The notes below the pieces were generated by a model, which saw only the letters and a program-made list of their open reading frames with translations, was not told where the DNA came from and ran no database searches. The translations under genes were made by a program, and so were the position numbers. This document shows, one piece after another, positions 39,322 through 51,340 of a stretch of 64,000 nucleotides of DNA (positions within the stretch are counted from its first letter, which is position 1; each line of letters starts with the position of its first letter). The DNA is from Boseongicola aestuarii. Its GTDB lineage: Bacteria > Pseudomonadota > Alphaproteobacteria > Rhodobacterales > Rhodobacteraceae. The stretch is from assembly GCF_900184815.1 (NCBI RefSeq), contig NZ_FXXQ01000001.1, forward strand, positions 310,001 to 374,000. The letters run 5' to 3'.

Positions 39322-40332
39322 ATGAAACGTATTGCTCTGAACGGACTGGGCCGGATCGGCAAACTTGCGTTGCGCGATCTCTGCGACAGTGGTGCCGGCG
39401 GCGAGATCGTGCTTTTGAACGACCTCGCAGGCGACGCCGACCAGCACGCCCTGCTTCTTGAGTTCGACAGCGTGCACGGTCGCTGGGACGCAGATATCTC
39501 TGCCAACACGGACACCCTCACGATCAACGGGCGCGATATCAGGCTGACTCGCGAAAAGTCGCTGGAAAACCTCCCCCTGAAAGAGATGGGGATCGACGTC
39601 GTCATCGACTGCACCGGGGTTTTCAAAACGGAGGCGGCACTGGCACCCTACTACGCTGCCGGAGTTCAAAAAGTCATCGTTTCCGCCCCCGTCAAGGACG
39701 GCAACGCGCTGAACCTCGTCTATGGCGTGAACCACAACCTCTACGATCCCGACAATCACCACCTTGTCACAGCCGCCTCCTGCACGACGAACTGCCTCGC
39801 CCCCGTGGTTAAGGTCGTCCACACCGAGCTTGGCATCCGCCACGGTTCGATCACCACAATCCATGATGTGACCAACACCCAGACCATCGTCGACAAACCA
39901 CACAAAGATCCCAGACGCGCGCGATCTGCTCTGAATTCGCTGATCCCAACATCCACTGGATCCGCCACGGCGATCACGCTGATCTATCCGGAGTTGAAGG
40001 GCCGCCTGAACGGCCTTGCGGTGCGCGTACCGCTTCTGAATGCCTCCCTTACCGACTGCGTGTTCGAGGTCGAACGCTCCACCTCCGCCGAAGAAGTGAA
40101 CGCGTTCTTCAAGAAATGGGCCGATGGCCCGCTGAAGGGCATCCTCGGATACGAAGACCGCCCGCTTGTCTCTGCGGATTATGTCAACGACCCAAGGTCC
40201 AGCATCGTCGATGCGCAATCCACAATGGTCATCAATGGCACGCAAGTGAAGATCTATGCCTGGTATGACAACGAGTGGGGCTATGCCTGCCGGCTGGCCG
40301 ATATTGTCCGCATGGTTACGGGGTCCATGTGA
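39322..40332 (+). CDS. ArsJ-associated glyceraldehyde-3-phosphate dehydrogenase
   Basis: GAPDH that uses arsenate instead of phosphate to make unstable 1-arseno-3-phosphoglycerate, which ArsJ exports; this role is established for GAPDH genes adjacent to arsJ. The 336-aa protein has [10 protein letters not shown], catalytic Cys154 in ASCTTNC and [12 protein letters not shown]. It departs clearly from the housekeeping gap copy, for example [11 protein letters not shown] instead of [11 protein letters not shown], and a [12 protein letters not shown] helix. Its stop codon overlaps the GTG start of arsJ, so the two form one unit. Confidence 0.92.
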   Translation: MKRIALNGLGRIGKLALRDLCDSGAGGEIVLLNDLAGDADQHALLLEFDSVHGRWDADISANTDTLTINGRDIRLTREKSLENLPLKEMGIDVVIDCTGVFKTEAALAPYYAAGVQKVIVSAPVKDGNALNLVYGVNHNLYDPDNHHLVTAASCTTNCLAPVVKVVHTELGIRHGSITTIHDVTNTQTIVDKPHKDPRRARSALNSLIPTSTGSATAITLIYPELKGRLNGLAVRVPLLNASLTDCVFEVERSTSAEEVNAFFKKWADGPLKGILGYEDRPLVSADYVNDPRSSIVDAQSTMVINGTQVKIYAWYDNEWGYACRLADIVRMVTGSM

Positions 40333-41579
40333 GCCAGACGCCGAACAACGGGCTGAAAGCCTACATCGCTGTCACGGCCGCCTATTGGGCGTTCATGCTG
40401 ACGGACGGCGCGCTTCGGATGCTGGTGCTGCTGCACTTTCACACGCTTGGATTCTCGCCGGTGCAACTGGCCTATCTGTTTGTGCTTTACGAAATCATGG
40501 GGATCGTCACCAACCTCTCGGCCGGTTGGCTGGCTGCGCGATTTGGCCTGAAGTCCACGCTCTATGCGGGCCTCGCCCTCCAGATCCTCGCCCTTGTCGC
40601 CCTGACGCAGCTTTCCCCAAGCTGGAGCATCACCGCTTCGGTTGCCTTCGTGATGATCGTGCAAGGGTTGTCCGGTATAGCCAAGGATCTTTCGAAAATG
40701 TCGTCCAAAAGCGCGGTGAAGCTGCTTGCGCCCGACGAAGACGGCGCACTGTTCCGCTGGGTGGCGATCCTCACTGGCTCGAAAAACGCGGTAAAGGGTC
40801 TTGGATTTCTCTTGGGCGCAAGCCTTCTTGCTCTCTTCGGCTTCCAAACTTCGCTCTGGACGATGGCGCTTGTTCTCAGCGCCACGCTCCTTTCCACGTT
40901 TCTCCTCATGCCTCCGGGTCTTCCGGGCGGTATCAAGGGCATCAGGTTCAGCGCCGTTCTCTCAAAGAACCGCGCGATCAACCAGCTGTCGCTGGCCCGC
41001 ATGTTCCTTTTCGGCACACGCGATACCTGGTTCGTCGTCGGCATCCCGATCTTCTTTTACTCGGTCCTGTCCGACGGAACCGAAGCGGGCAACCGACAAG
41101 CCTTTTTCATGATCGGAAGCTTCATGGCGCTCTGGATCATCGGCTACGGTGCAATCCAAGCATCGGCACCAAGACTTCTGAAGAACCGCACAGGAACCGT
41201 CGACGCGACCATCCGGGCCGCGACCCTTCTGGTCGGAGTGCTGTCTATCATTCCCGCAGTTCTGGCACTTGCCGCCTGGGTCGAATTACCAGGCCTTGTC
41301 CCGATTGTGGTAGTTGGTTTGCTTGCATTCGGGCTGGTCTTCGCGCTGAACTCGGCGGTGCATTCCTATCTCATCCTTGCCTTCACGAATACCGAACGCG
41401 TCACGATGGATATCGGGTTCTACTACATGGCGAATGCCGCCGGGCGTTTGATCGGAACGCTTTTGTCTGGCCTAAGCTATCAGGCCGGAGGGCTGGCCGC
41501 ATGTCTCGGATCCGCGGCCCTGCTTGCTATCCTGGGATGGATTGTAACCCGCGGCCTTGCGCCCGCGCAGAATTCATAA
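40329..41579 (+). CDS. arsJ: Organoarsenical efflux MFS transporter ArsJ
   Basis: Major-facilitator pump that exports 1-arseno-3-phosphoglycerate, giving arsenate resistance together with the upstream GAPDH. The 416-aa protein has about 12 membrane segments. ArsJ-type motifs include [49 protein letters not shown] and [18 protein letters not shown]. The frame is open upstream into the gap gene, but the GTG at 40329 overlaps its stop as GTGA and starts the conserved sequence. No arsR, arsC or acr3 gene lies nearby. Confidence 0.92.
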   Translation: MSQTPNNGLKAYIAVTAAYWAFMLTDGALRMLVLLHFHTLGFSPVQLAYLFVLYEIMGIVTNLSAGWLAARFGLKSTLYAGLALQILALVALTQLSPSWSITASVAFVMIVQGLSGIAKDLSKMSSKSAVKLLAPDEDGALFRWVAILTGSKNAVKGLGFLLGASLLALFGFQTSLWTMALVLSATLLSTFLLMPPGLPGGIKGIRFSAVLSKNRAINQLSLARMFLFGTRDTWFVVGIPIFFYSVLSDGTEAGNRQAFFMIGSFMALWIIGYGAIQASAPRLLKNRTGTVDATIRAATLLVGVLSIIPAVLALAAWVELPGLVPIVVVGLLAFGLVFALNSAVHSYLILAFTNTERVTMDIGFYYMANAAGRLIGTLLSGLSYQAGGLAACLGSAALLAILGWIVTRGLAPAQNS

Positions 41580-41609
41580 AATTCGAGGTTTAGCTTTTCC
41601 TTAGGATCT

Positions 41610-41630
41610 CGCCTTCTAAGTTTGAAGGCG
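41610..41630 (+). promoter_or_regulatory. Perfect 7-bp inverted repeat before a small ORF
   Basis: CGCCTTC-TAAGTTT-GAAGGCG lies 19 bp before the ATG of the 76-aa gene. There is no T-run. It could be an operator, a 5'-UTR hairpin or the 3' end of the arsJ message. Confidence 0.4.
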
Positions 41631-41648
41631 CGACCAAAGGAAGGACCT

Positions 41649-41879
41649 ATGATGATCGGCTCAATCGCTTTCAAACCAACAAACACCGACCCGGACCTGT
41701 TGGCGGGCATCTTCGCACATGCCGACCCGCAAGTGGTCGCCGCCCTATCCGGCCATGCAAAGGCGCTCATGCGCTATCTTGCACAAATCCATGACCTGAC
41801 AATCGCGGAAACAACGGAAACGGTCGAAGCTTTCTTCGGTATTCATGCACCGCAAACGCCACAAGCCGAAGTCGCCTAA
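41649..41879 (+). CDS. Small protein of unknown function, 76 aa
   Basis: The ORF follows a strong ribosome site (AAAGGAAGGA) and begins ATG-ATG. The product MMIGSIAFKPTNTDPDLLAG... has a helix-rich middle (ADPQVVAALSGHAKALMRYLAQIHD) and no signal peptide or membrane segment. It is preceded by an inverted repeat and its end overlaps the convergent XRE-cupin regulator gene by 4 bp. No family recognised. Confidence 0.6.
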   Translation: MMIGSIAFKPTNTDPDLLAGIFAHADPQVVAALSGHAKALMRYLAQIHDLTIAETTETVEAFFGIHAPQTPQAEVA

Positions 41880-42514
41880 GCAGACCGCCCCAAAGCCGTG
41901 ACCCACAGGATCGTTGCATCTTCCTGACTGGTCGAAATGACGTTGTGGCCCATCGCGGCGTCATAATAGGCACTGTCACCGCGCCGCATGTCGGTCGGCT
42001 CGTAAAACTCGGTATAAAGCCGGATCGTTCCTGTCAGAACCAACAGGAATTCCTCGCCGTCATGGCGCACCCACCCATCGAACTCCTCCATGGAACGCGC
42101 CCTGATGCGCGCCCGGTACGGCAGCATCGACTTCGTGCTCAGCGCACCCGCCAACATCTCATGCTCGTATGTGACTGTCGGATGCGCCTGCCCTTCGCCG
42201 ACCTTTGTCACCGCCATCCGCCCCATGACCTGATTGGTTTCCGGCGGCGTGAAAAGTTGCGGCACCGAAATTTCAAGACCAACGGCCAGCTTTTTCAAAG
42301 CGGCATAAGTTGGCGACATCTGACCGTTCTCGATCTTCGACAGCGTCGATCGCGCAAGCCCCGCCTGCGACGCCGCCTGCTCAAGCGTCCAGCCACGGGA
42401 CTTGCGCAGATCGCGGACACGCTGCCCCAAATCCAACGGCGTGGCCTCGACACTCGGGTCGTTTTGCGCACCCCGGGCCAGTTTCAATACGCTTGGAGTC
42501 ACTTTCGCTGCCAT
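41876..42514 (-). CDS. XRE-family transcriptional regulator with C-terminal cupin domain
   Basis: The 212-aa DNA-binding protein combines an N-terminal HTH (about residues 28-85; LGQRVRDLRKSRGWTLEQAASQAGLARSTLSKIENG) and a cupin sensor domain (about 110-205; WVRHDGEEFLLVLTGTIRLY, GDSAYYDAAMGHNV). This architecture is common in regulators of amino-acid or polyamine catabolism. The effector is unknown. It stands alone on its strand, between the small ORF at 41.6 kb and the divergent FrnE-like gene, which is a plausible target. Confidence 0.88.
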   Translation of the reverse strand: MAAKVTPSVLKLARGAQNDPSVEATPLDLGQRVRDLRKSRGWTLEQAASQAGLARSTLSKIENGQMSPTYAALKKLAVGLEISVPQLFTPPETNQVMGRMAVTKVGEGQAHPTVTYEHEMLAGALSTKSMLPYRARIRARSMEEFDGWVRHDGEEFLLVLTGTIRLYTEFYEPTDMRRGDSAYYDAAMGHNVISTSQEDATILWVTALGRSA

Positions 42515-42611
42515 CCGCGCGATATAGCTTTGCCCCGATCATCTTGCAATCTCGTGGACCGGGTCAAAAAACCTTGCACCCCGCCGCCCGGACTGCGACA
42601 GACGACGCATT

Positions 42612-43259
42612 ATGATAAAACTCGACATTCTTTCCGACCCGATTTGCCCGTGGTGCTACATCGGCAAAGCGCACCTTGACCGGGCCCTCGAAGCGCGCCC
42701 CGACCATCGTTTTGCGATCGAGTGGCATCCGTTTCAGCTCAACCCGGACATGCCCGAGGCTGGCATGGACCGACGGGAATACCTCGAGACAAAATTCGGC
42801 GGTCGCGCACAGGCCGTAAGTGTATACGCAAGGATCGAGGAAGCCGCACTGGCTGCGGGTCTGAAGATCGACTTCGCCGGAATCGACCGCACCCCGAACA
42901 CGATCAACGGGCACCGGCTGATCCATTGGGCTGGACTTGAAGGGCGCCAGACCGCTGCTGTCACACGCCTGTTCAAGGCCTATTTCGAAGAAGGCCGCGA
43001 TATCGGAAACCACGACGTTCTCCTCGATATCGCCGAAGGCATCGAAATGGACCGCGCCGTGACCCAGCGCCTTCTGGACTCGGATGCCGACTTCGACGAC
43101 ATTCGTACCCGCGACGCCCACGCCCGCGAACGCGGCGTTACAGGTGTTCCGACCTTCGTGATTGCCAATCAGCACGTTGTTCCCGGCGCGCAACCACCCG
43201 AACTATGGATGCAGGTCATCGACGAAATGACCGAGATTCTGAACGCGCCGAAAGAGTAA
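42612..43259 (+). CDS. FrnE-like DsbA-family oxidoreductase
   Basis: Thioredoxin-fold protein of the FrnE/2-hydroxychromene-2-carboxylate isomerase branch of the DsbA family. The 215-aa cytoplasmic product (no signal peptide) has CPWC at residues 12-15, the block FAIEWHPFQLNPDMPEAG, and GVTGVPTFVIANQHVVPGAQP with the cis-Pro loop. The activity is probably thiol-disulfide exchange or glutathione-dependent isomerisation; the substrate is unknown. Its TAA abuts the ATG of the MFS gene, so the two are co-transcribed. Confidence 0.85.
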   Translation: MIKLDILSDPICPWCYIGKAHLDRALEARPDHRFAIEWHPFQLNPDMPEAGMDRREYLETKFGGRAQAVSVYARIEEAALAAGLKIDFAGIDRTPNTINGHRLIHWAGLEGRQTAAVTRLFKAYFEEGRDIGNHDVLLDIAEGIEMDRAVTQRLLDSDADFDDIRTRDAHARERGVTGVPTFVIANQHVVPGAQPPELWMQVIDEMTEILNAPKE

Positions 43260-44477
43260 ATGCCCACGTCCCCGGCAACGCCGATTTCCCGCGCCGAGTT
43301 GGTTGCGCTGTTGGCGATGCTGACAGCGACAGTCGCGTTTTCGATCGACGCGATGCTGCCGGTCTTGCCGGACCTTGCCGAAGCACTGGCACCCGAGGAC
43401 CCCAATCAGGTGCAACTTGTCATTGCGGCTTTCATTGTCGGAATGGGATTGGGAACCCTTTTCGCCGGCCCTCTGAGTGACACCTACGGACGCCACAAAA
43501 TCGCGATCTGGGGTGCGTTCCTCTACATCATCGGGGCACTTTTGGGCGCGCTGGCGCCCAACCTCGAGACGATGCTGGTGGCGCGCACACTCCAAGGCGT
43601 CGGAGCCGCAGGCCCCCGCGTTGTGGCTGTCGCTATAACCCGCGATCTCTTTTCCGGCAGGCAAATGGCCCGGATCGTCAGCTTTGTGATGATCGTCTTC
43701 ACGCTGGTTCCCGTCATCGCCCCCACCATGGGCGCGGCCATAGCATGGGCCTTCGGATGGCGCACGATTTACTACTCGTTCGCAGTCTTCGCTCTCATCT
43801 CGGTGTGCTGGCTGGTCCTGAGGCAACCCGAGACCCTGCCGCCAGACGCCCGTCGACCCTTTCGCGCCAAGGAAATCTGGAATGGTATCAAGGAAGTGTT
43901 TGCCAACCGCCAGGTTCGTCTGGCCATCTTTTCACAGACCCTCATCTACGCGATGCTCTTCACCGCGCTCATGTCGTCGCAGCAAATTTTCAATCAAAGT
44001 TTCGACCTCGGGGCAAGTTATCCGCTCTGGTTCGGGCTCTGCGCCGCCATTTCCGCATCCGCCAGCCTTTTGAACGCGACAATCGTCCTGCGCATCGGCA
44101 TGCAAAGGGTCGTCGCGTGGTCGCTCGCCGTTCAAATTCTGATCTCTGTAGCGTTTATCGGTTCGCTGACCCTAGTGACGCTACCTTGGGACGTTGCCTT
44201 CGCCTGTTTCTTCTTCTGGCTCGTGTCGGTCTTTTACATGGCAGGGCTTGGGATCGGAAATCTGAACGCGGTTGCGATGGATCCTATGGGGCATATGGCC
44301 GGGCTTGCCGCCTCGATCATCTCGGCCACGGCAACGATCGCCTCCGTTCTGATCGCCGCGCCAATCAGCCTGTCGTTTGACGGCACGCCCCTGCCTATCG
44401 CCATTGGCGTGCTGGGGGCTGCGATTGTCTCGTGGATAATCGTAATCCGCATTAGCAACGCCGAAATCGCGGCCTGA
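43260..44477 (+). CDS. Bcr/CflA-type multidrug efflux MFS transporter
   Basis: The 405-aa protein has 12 predicted membrane helices and the DHA1-type motifs IDAMLPVLPDLAEAL, the motif-A loop GPLSDTYGRHK and GVGAAGPRVVAVAITRDLFSG, typical of Bcr/CflA drug-resistance pumps. It starts directly at the stop codon of the FrnE-like gene (TAAATG). Substrate specificity cannot be read from sequence. Its end lies 9 bp from the convergent mfd end. Confidence 0.88.
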   Translation: MPTSPATPISRAELVALLAMLTATVAFSIDAMLPVLPDLAEALAPEDPNQVQLVIAAFIVGMGLGTLFAGPLSDTYGRHKIAIWGAFLYIIGALLGALAPNLETMLVARTLQGVGAAGPRVVAVAITRDLFSGRQMARIVSFVMIVFTLVPVIAPTMGAAIAWAFGWRTIYYSFAVFALISVCWLVLRQPETLPPDARRPFRAKEIWNGIKEVFANRQVRLAIFSQTLIYAMLFTALMSSQQIFNQSFDLGASYPLWFGLCAAISASASLLNATIVLRIGMQRVVAWSLAVQILISVAFIGSLTLVTLPWDVAFACFFFWLVSVFYMAGLGIGNLNAVAMDPMGHMAGLAASIISATATIASVLIAAPISLSFDGTPLPIAIGVLGAAIVSWIIVIRISNAEIAA

Positions 44478-44486
44478 TCCAGCGGG

Positions 44487-47400
44487 TCACTTCGCCTTGG
44501 AAGCCTGCACCTTTGACGCAAGATCGCGTGCGATGGCAAAAGCGCCTTTGATCTTGTCACTCGACTTTGCCCAATCGCGTCGCACCACGATCTTGTTGTC
44601 CTTGACCTTCGCCAGCCCGCGCTGGTCTTTGATGAAATCAACCAGCCCGGCAGGGTCCGCGAACTTGTCGCGGTGAAACTGGATCGTCGCACCTTTTGGA
44701 CCCGTATCCAGACGCGCAATCCCTGCCTTCTTGCACTCGGCCTTGATGCGAACCACCAAAAGCAGCGTATTCACTTCTTTTGGCAACTTGCCGAAACGGT
44801 CAATCAACTCAGCCGCAAAGCCCTCAAGCTCGACCTTCGACTGAAGCCCCGAAAGTCTGCGGTAAAGACCAAGCCGCACATCCAGATCCGGCACATAATC
44901 TTCGGGGATTAGTACCGGCACACCAAGGTTGATCTGTGGCGCCCATTGATCGTCGGCCTCGCTCAGACCTTCCAGTTCGCCTGCCTTGATCTTGGCGATC
45001 GCCTCTTCAAGCATCGACTGATAAAGCTCGTAGCCCACCTCGCGCACATGCCCGGATTGCTCCTCGCCCAACAGATTGCCGGCGCCCCGAATATCGAGAT
45101 CCTGACTGGCCAGTGTAAATCCCGCACCAAGACTGTCGAGCGAGCCCAGAACACGCAGTCGTTTCTCGGCCTGAAGCGTCAGGCGCTGACGGGGTTTCGT
45201 GGTCAGATACGCATAGGCACGCGTCTTTGAACGCCCCACGCGGCCGCGAATTTGGTAAAGCTGCGCCAGCCCGAACATATCCGCGCGGTGCACGACCATC
45301 GTGTTCGCGGTCGGAATGTCCAACCCCGATTCCACAATCGTCGTCGCCAGCAAGACGTCATACTTGCCGTCATAAAAGGCGTTCATCCGGTCATCCAGTT
45401 CGCCCGCGGCCATCTGCCCGTGCGCGATGACGTAAGACACTTCGGGAACCTGGGTTTTCAGCCAGTCCTCCATCTCTGGAAGATCCGAAATGCGAGGCAC
45501 AACAAAGAACGACTGCCCCCCACGGTAGTGTTCGCGCAACAGCGCCTCGCGCAGCGTAATCGTGTCGAATTCGCTGACATAGGTGCGGATAGCAAGGCGG
45601 TCGACCGGCGGAGTGCCGATAATCGACAAGTCCCGCACCCCGGTCAGGGAAAGCTGTAATGTGCGCGGGATCGGCGTCGCCGTCAGCGTCAGCACGTGAA
45701 TATCGGTTCGCATCTGTTTCAGCCGCTCTTTATGGCTCACGCCAAAGTGCTGCTCTTCGTCGATGATCAAAAGGCCAAGGTTCTGAAAACGTACACCCTT
45801 GGCAAGCAAGGCATGTGTGCCGATGACGATATCAACGGTGCCGCACGCCAGACCGTCGCGCGTTTCGTTGGCGCGCTTGGTCGAAACGAACCGCGACAAC
45901 TGCCGCACCTCGATCGGAAAACCCCGGAACCGCTCCTTGAACCCCTTGGCGTGCTGTCGTGCCAAAAGCGTGGTCGGCGCAATGATTGCGACCTGCACAC
46001 CCGACATGGCCGCCGCAAACGCCGCGCGCATCGCCACTTCGGTCTTACCAAACCCAACATCACCGCAAACAAGACGATCCATCGGCCTTCCGCTGGCAAG
46101 ATCGTCCAGCGTCTCGTTGATCGCCTTCAGTTGATCGTCAGTCTCCTGATATGGAAAGCGCGCCGAAAACGCGTCCCACATCCCGTCGGGCGGCACCAGA
46201 ACCGGTGCCGTGCGCAGCAGGCGCTCGGCGGCGACGCGGATCAGCTTGTCGGCAACCTCGCGGATACGCTCTTTCAGCTTGGCCTTCTTGGCCTGCCAAG
46301 CGCCGCCGCCCAGCTTGTCGAGCAGTCCTTCCTCGTGTCCATAGCGGCTTAAAAGTTCGATGTTCTCGACCGGAAGGTACAGCCGGTCGCCCCCTGCGTA
46401 TTCAAGATGAATACACTCGTGCGGCGCTCCAAGGGCGGTGACCACTTCCAGACCCATATAGCGGCCCACGCCGTGATCAACGTGGACGATCAGATCGTTC
46501 GGACTAAGCGTCTGATGCTCGGTCAGAAAGTTCTCGGCCCGGCGTTTTTTCTTCGGCGCACGCACTAACCGGTCGCCCAGAACATCCTGCTCCGAGATCA
46601 CACAAAGCCTGTCCCGCTGGTCAAACCCGTGATCCAAAGCCCAGACCGCCAGAAAGACGCCACCCTTACCGTCCGGCACATCGCGCCAGTCGTTAATCAG
46701 CGTCGCCCCAGTGATATCCTGATCTTCCATCAACCCCTGAAGACGCTCGCGCGCGCCCTCCGAATAGGAGGCAATCACAACCTGGGCCGTCTTGCGGCGC
46801 TCCTGCACATGTGCCGCCAAAGCACCGAAAAGACTTATGGATTCCTGTTGCCGCTCGGGGGCGAAATCGCGCCCGATGCGTCCTGACGCATCGATCACGC
46901 CGGGGCCGTTTGGCTGCGGCAAGGCTGAAAACTGCAGAACCCGGTGGCCGCCGACCGCTGCATCCCATGCCGCTTCGTCAAGGTACAAACCGGACGGGGG
47001 CGTGGGCTTGTAAACGCTGTCAATCCGCCCTTTCGCCGTCAACGCTTCGCGGCGCGTGTCATACTGATCCTCGATCGCTTCCCAACGCGACAGACGCATC
47101 GCCGTTGACTGGTCGTCCAAAGCGATGGTGGCATGTGGCAGATAGTCGAAGAGTGTCTCAAGACGTTCGTGAAAGAACGATAGCCAATGCTCGACACCGG
47201 CGTGCTTGCGTCCGGCACTGACCGCCTCATAAAGCGGATCATCCGTGCCCGCCGCGCCGAATTCCAACCGATAATTCTGCCGAAACCGTGTGATCGCCGC
47301 CTCGTCCAGAATGATCTCGCTGACCGGTGCCAGCTCGATGAAGTCCAGCTTTTCCGTGGTGCGCTGCGTGGCCGGATCGAACCGACGCGCGCCATCCAGA

Positions 47401-47945
47401 GTATCGCCGAAGAAATCGAGCCGGACCGGACCGCCATCCCCCGGTGGATAAATGTCAATTATGCCGCCCCGAATGGCATAGTCCCCGGGCTCGGTCACTG
47501 TCGGCGCCTGAACGAAGCCCATGCGCACCAGAAAATTGCGCAGCGCCTCTTCATCGACGCGTGAACCAACGCTTGCGGTAAACGCCGCTTCCTTCAAAAG
47601 CGACCGCGCCGGCACCCGCTGCGTCGCCGCATTCAGCGTCGTCAGCAGAACGAACCGCTTTGGCATATCATGAACCAATGCTGCCAATGTCGCCATCCGG
47701 GCCGCCGATATATCGGCGTTTGGCGACACGCGATCATACGGCAGGCAGTCCCAGCCGGGAAAGGTCACGACAGCAACATCAGGCGCGAAAAAGGCCAGCG
47801 CTTCGCGCATCGCAACCATGCGCTTGTCGTCCCGCGCCACATGACACACGACCCCGCCATCCGCCTTTTCAAGTTCGGCAAGGACCAGCGTCGCATCAAA
47901 GCCCTCGGGCGCGCCGCTTACGGTTATATGATGGGGCTTCGACAT
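44487..47945 (-). CDS. mfd: Transcription-repair coupling factor Mfd
   Basis: Removes RNA polymerase stalled at DNA damage and recruits UvrA. The 1152-aa protein has the UvrB-like N-terminal module, the RNA polymerase-interacting domain with YMGLEVV, and a RecG-like translocase with Walker [10 protein letters not shown] (about residue 630) and DEEQHFGV. The motif [10 protein letters not shown] and the C-terminal TRCF domain follow. Length matches the family. The ATG at 47945 begins the conserved sequence but has no strong ribosome site. Confidence 0.98.
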   Translation of the reverse strand: MSKPHHITVSGAPEGFDATLVLAELEKADGGVVCHVARDDKRMVAMREALAFFAPDVAVVTFPGWDCLPYDRVSPNADISAARMATLAALVHDMPKRFVLLTTLNAATQRVPARSLLKEAAFTASVGSRVDEEALRNFLVRMGFVQAPTVTEPGDYAIRGGIIDIYPPGDGGPVRLDFFGDTLDGARRFDPATQRTTEKLDFIELAPVSEIILDEAAITRFRQNYRLEFGAAGTDDPLYEAVSAGRKHAGVEHWLSFFHERLETLFDYLPHATIALDDQSTAMRLSRWEAIEDQYDTRREALTAKGRIDSVYKPTPPSGLYLDEAAWDAAVGGHRVLQFSALPQPNGPGVIDASGRIGRDFAPERQQESISLFGALAAHVQERRKTAQVVIASYSEGARERLQGLMEDQDITGATLINDWRDVPDGKGGVFLAVWALDHGFDQRDRLCVISEQDVLGDRLVRAPKKKRRAENFLTEHQTLSPNDLIVHVDHGVGRYMGLEVVTALGAPHECIHLEYAGGDRLYLPVENIELLSRYGHEEGLLDKLGGGAWQAKKAKLKERIREVADKLIRVAAERLLRTAPVLVPPDGMWDAFSARFPYQETDDQLKAINETLDDLASGRPMDRLVCGDVGFGKTEVAMRAAFAAAMSGVQVAIIAPTTLLARQHAKGFKERFRGFPIEVRQLSRFVSTKRANETRDGLACGTVDIVIGTHALLAKGVRFQNLGLLIIDEEQHFGVSHKERLKQMRTDIHVLTLTATPIPRTLQLSLTGVRDLSIIGTPPVDRLAIRTYVSEFDTITLREALLREHYRGGQSFFVVPRISDLPEMEDWLKTQVPEVSYVIAHGQMAAGELDDRMNAFYDGKYDVLLATTIVESGLDIPTANTMVVHRADMFGLAQLYQIRGRVGRSKTRAYAYLTTKPRQRLTLQAEKRLRVLGSLDSLGAGFTLASQDLDIRGAGNLLGEEQSGHVREVGYELYQSMLEEAIAKIKAGELEGLSEADDQWAPQINLGVPVLIPEDYVPDLDVRLGLYRRLSGLQSKVELEGFAAELIDRFGKLPKEVNTLLLVVRIKAECKKAGIARLDTGPKGATIQFHRDKFADPAGLVDFIKDQRGLAKVKDNKIVVRRDWAKSSDKIKGAFAIARDLASKVQASKAK

Positions 47946-47992
47946 CTTGGTGGGAGGTACCCTTTAGCGCTCCCGTGTCAACAGATGAAGGC

Positions 47993-49632
<1,640 letters not shown>

Positions 49633-49681
49633 GGCCTCAGCAGCAAACAACGGCCTCACGGGGTGGCCACCACTATAGAGG

Positions 49682-49710
49682 GTGACTCTCCGGCTGGCCT
49701 CCCCTATAAT
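49682..49710 (+). promoter_or_regulatory. Sigma-70-type promoter of the SYLF gene
   Basis: GTGACT (49682-49687) and a perfect TATAAT (49705-49710) are separated by 17 bp, predicting a start near 49717 and a 5' leader of about 62 nt before the SYLF lipoprotein gene. This is the clearest housekeeping promoter in the window. Confidence 0.6.
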
Positions 49711-49778
49711 TTGCGTCGAGCGGCCAAATAAGGCCGTCGCTTAACGAGGCTACTATTGAGCATGAGAGGGTCTTCCCA

Positions 49779-50339
49779 ATGAAACCTATGTCCCGTCGCG
49801 CCCTTTTGGGCGGAGTTGCGGCCACAACCCTGGCGCTGGCCGCCTGTGGGAATGGCGTTGGCAGCGAGGGTGCTGCAAAACTCGACGCGCGCGTTGATGC
49901 AGCGCTGAACTATCTTGACGTCAATTTCCCTGGTACGCGTGATCTGCAGCAAAAATCGGTAGGTATGCTGGTCATGCCGCTGATCACCGAAGCGGGCTTT
50001 GGATTTGGCGGATCTTATGGTCGCGGCGCTTTGCGCGTGAATGGCATTACCGTTGACTATTATTCCGCAGCACAGGCCAGCTTTGGCCTTCAGGTTGGCG
50101 CACAGCAATACGCCCACGTCCTGTATTTCATGACGGAAGAGGCACTTGCCGAATTCCGGGCATCCTCGGGCTGGGCTGCTGGCGCAGACGTCGAATATGC
50201 CGTGAACGACCGCGGCGCGAACCTGTCGGCGGAAACCACGACCGCGCTTTCGCCGGTCATCGCGGTTGTGTTCGGTCAGGCTGGACTGCTTGCTGGCGCA
50301 TCAGTCGAAGGCACGAAATACTCGCGGATTATTCCGTAA
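49779..50339 (+). CDS. SYLF-domain (YSC84) lipoprotein
   Basis: The 186-aa product has a twin-arginine-like/lipoprotein leader (SRRALLGG) ending in the lipobox LAAC (Cys23). A SYLF lipid-binding domain follows: AALNYLDVNFPG, AKGMLVMPLITEAGFGFGGSYGRG-type sequence, and ALSPVIAVVFGQAGLLAGASVEG at the C-terminus. It is predicted to be anchored on the periplasmic side of a membrane. The function of bacterial SYLF lipoproteins is poorly known. It is monocistronic, with a clear promoter and a 13-bp terminator stem. Confidence 0.88.
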   Translation: MKPMSRRALLGGVAATTLALAACGNGVGSEGAAKLDARVDAALNYLDVNFPGTRDLQQKSVGMLVMPLITEAGFGFGGSYGRGALRVNGITVDYYSAAQASFGLQVGAQQYAHVLYFMTEEALAEFRASSGWAAGADVEYAVNDRGANLSAETTTALSPVIAVVFGQAGLLAGASVEGTKYSRIIP

Positions 50340-50353
50340 ATATGGATAGATAT

Positions 50354-50385
50354 CAGATGGTTGAGGGACATTCCTCAACCATCTG
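50354..50385. terminator. Bidirectional hairpin between convergent genes
   Basis: A perfect 13-bp stem CAGATGGTTGAGG/CCTCAACCATCTG (50354-50366 with 50373-50385) with a 6-nt loop lies between the convergent SYLF and dehydrogenase genes. T-richness downstream is weak (TATTCCT), but the stem is strong. Confidence 0.8.
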
Positions 50386-50396
50386 TATTCCTCAGT

Positions 50397-51266
50397 TCAA
50401 ATCGACTGAAGGCGCTTGAACAGGCTGGACGTGTCCCAGCGTCCACCACCCATTTTCTGGACGTCCTTGTAGAACTGATCAACCAGCGCGGTCACCGGCA
50501 GGCTTGCCGCGATCTCATCCGCCGACGCCAGACAAATCCCCAGATCCTTGCGCATCCAATCCACGGCGAATCCGTGCTCGAACTTGTCGTCCAGCATGGT
50601 CTCATACCGGTTCGCCATTTGCCACGACCCGGCCGCCCCCTGCGAGATAACCTCGACAACCGCGCGCCCATCGAGACCCGCCTTGTTCGCAAAGTGCAAC
50701 GCCTCGCTCAGCCCCTGCACAAGTCCGGCAATCGCGATCTGATTGCACATCTTGGTCATCTGCCCCGCACCGCTCTCACCAATCCGACGGCAAATCTTGG
50801 AATAGGACTGCATGATTGGTTCGGCACGATCAAAAGCACCCTGATCACCACCGCACATGATCGAAAGCTGGCCGTTTTCGGCCCCCGCCTGCCCGCCCGA
50901 AATCGGAGCGTCCACGAAAGAGACATTCACACTGTCCGCCGCTGCATATAACTCGCGCGTTACGGCAGCCGACACCGTCGTGTGATCGACAAAGACAGAA
51001 CCCGCCTTCATCGACGCGAAAGCACCGTTCTCGCCAAGACAAACCGACCGCAAATCATCGTCGTTGCCCACACAAGCCATAACGAAATCAGCCCCTTCAG
51101 CGGCTTTGGAAGGCGTCGCCGCGGCGGCACCGCCGTGTTCCTTCTCCCATGCCTCGGCCTTTGAGAACGTGCGATTAAACACCGTCACATCGTGGCCCGC
51201 AGCTGCCAGATGCCCGGCCATGGGATACCCCATTACGCCAAGCCCCAAAAATGCACATTTCGCCAT
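50397..51266 (-). CDS. NAD(P)-dependent 3-hydroxyisobutyrate dehydrogenase-family oxidoreductase
   Basis: Beta-hydroxyacid dehydrogenase of 289 aa. It has an N-terminal Rossmann motif FLGLGVMGYPMAGHL, substrate loop DAPISGGQAGAENG and the catalytic lysine region GAGQMTKMCNQ. The family includes 3-hydroxyisobutyrate, tartronate semialdehyde and glyoxylate/succinic-semialdehyde reductases; sequence alone does not decide which. The ATG at 51266 is preceded by a very strong GGGAGGA site and was chosen over one 6 codons upstream. It is divergent from the acylase gene. Confidence 0.88.
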   Translation of the reverse strand: MAKCAFLGLGVMGYPMAGHLAAAGHDVTVFNRTFSKAEAWEKEHGGAAAATPSKAAEGADFVMACVGNDDDLRSVCLGENGAFASMKAGSVFVDHTTVSAAVTRELYAAADSVNVSFVDAPISGGQAGAENGQLSIMCGGDQGAFDRAEPIMQSYSKICRRIGESGAGQMTKMCNQIAIAGLVQGLSEALHFANKAGLDGRAVVEVISQGAAGSWQMANRYETMLDDKFEHGFAVDWMRKDLGICLASADEIAASLPVTALVDQFYKDVQKMGGGRWDTSSLFKRLQSI

Positions 51267-51340
51267 AGCTTCCTCCCTTGTCATCCATTGCCTTGCGGGC
51301 TTTACCTAAAGGACAGGCAAACGCAGTCAACAAGGCATTC

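Noticed and set aside
40256-41593. 445-codon plus-strand frame overlapping arsJ
   Set aside because: The arsJ frame has membrane-helix pattern and family motifs; this alternative is rich in Arg, His and Ser and has no such pattern.
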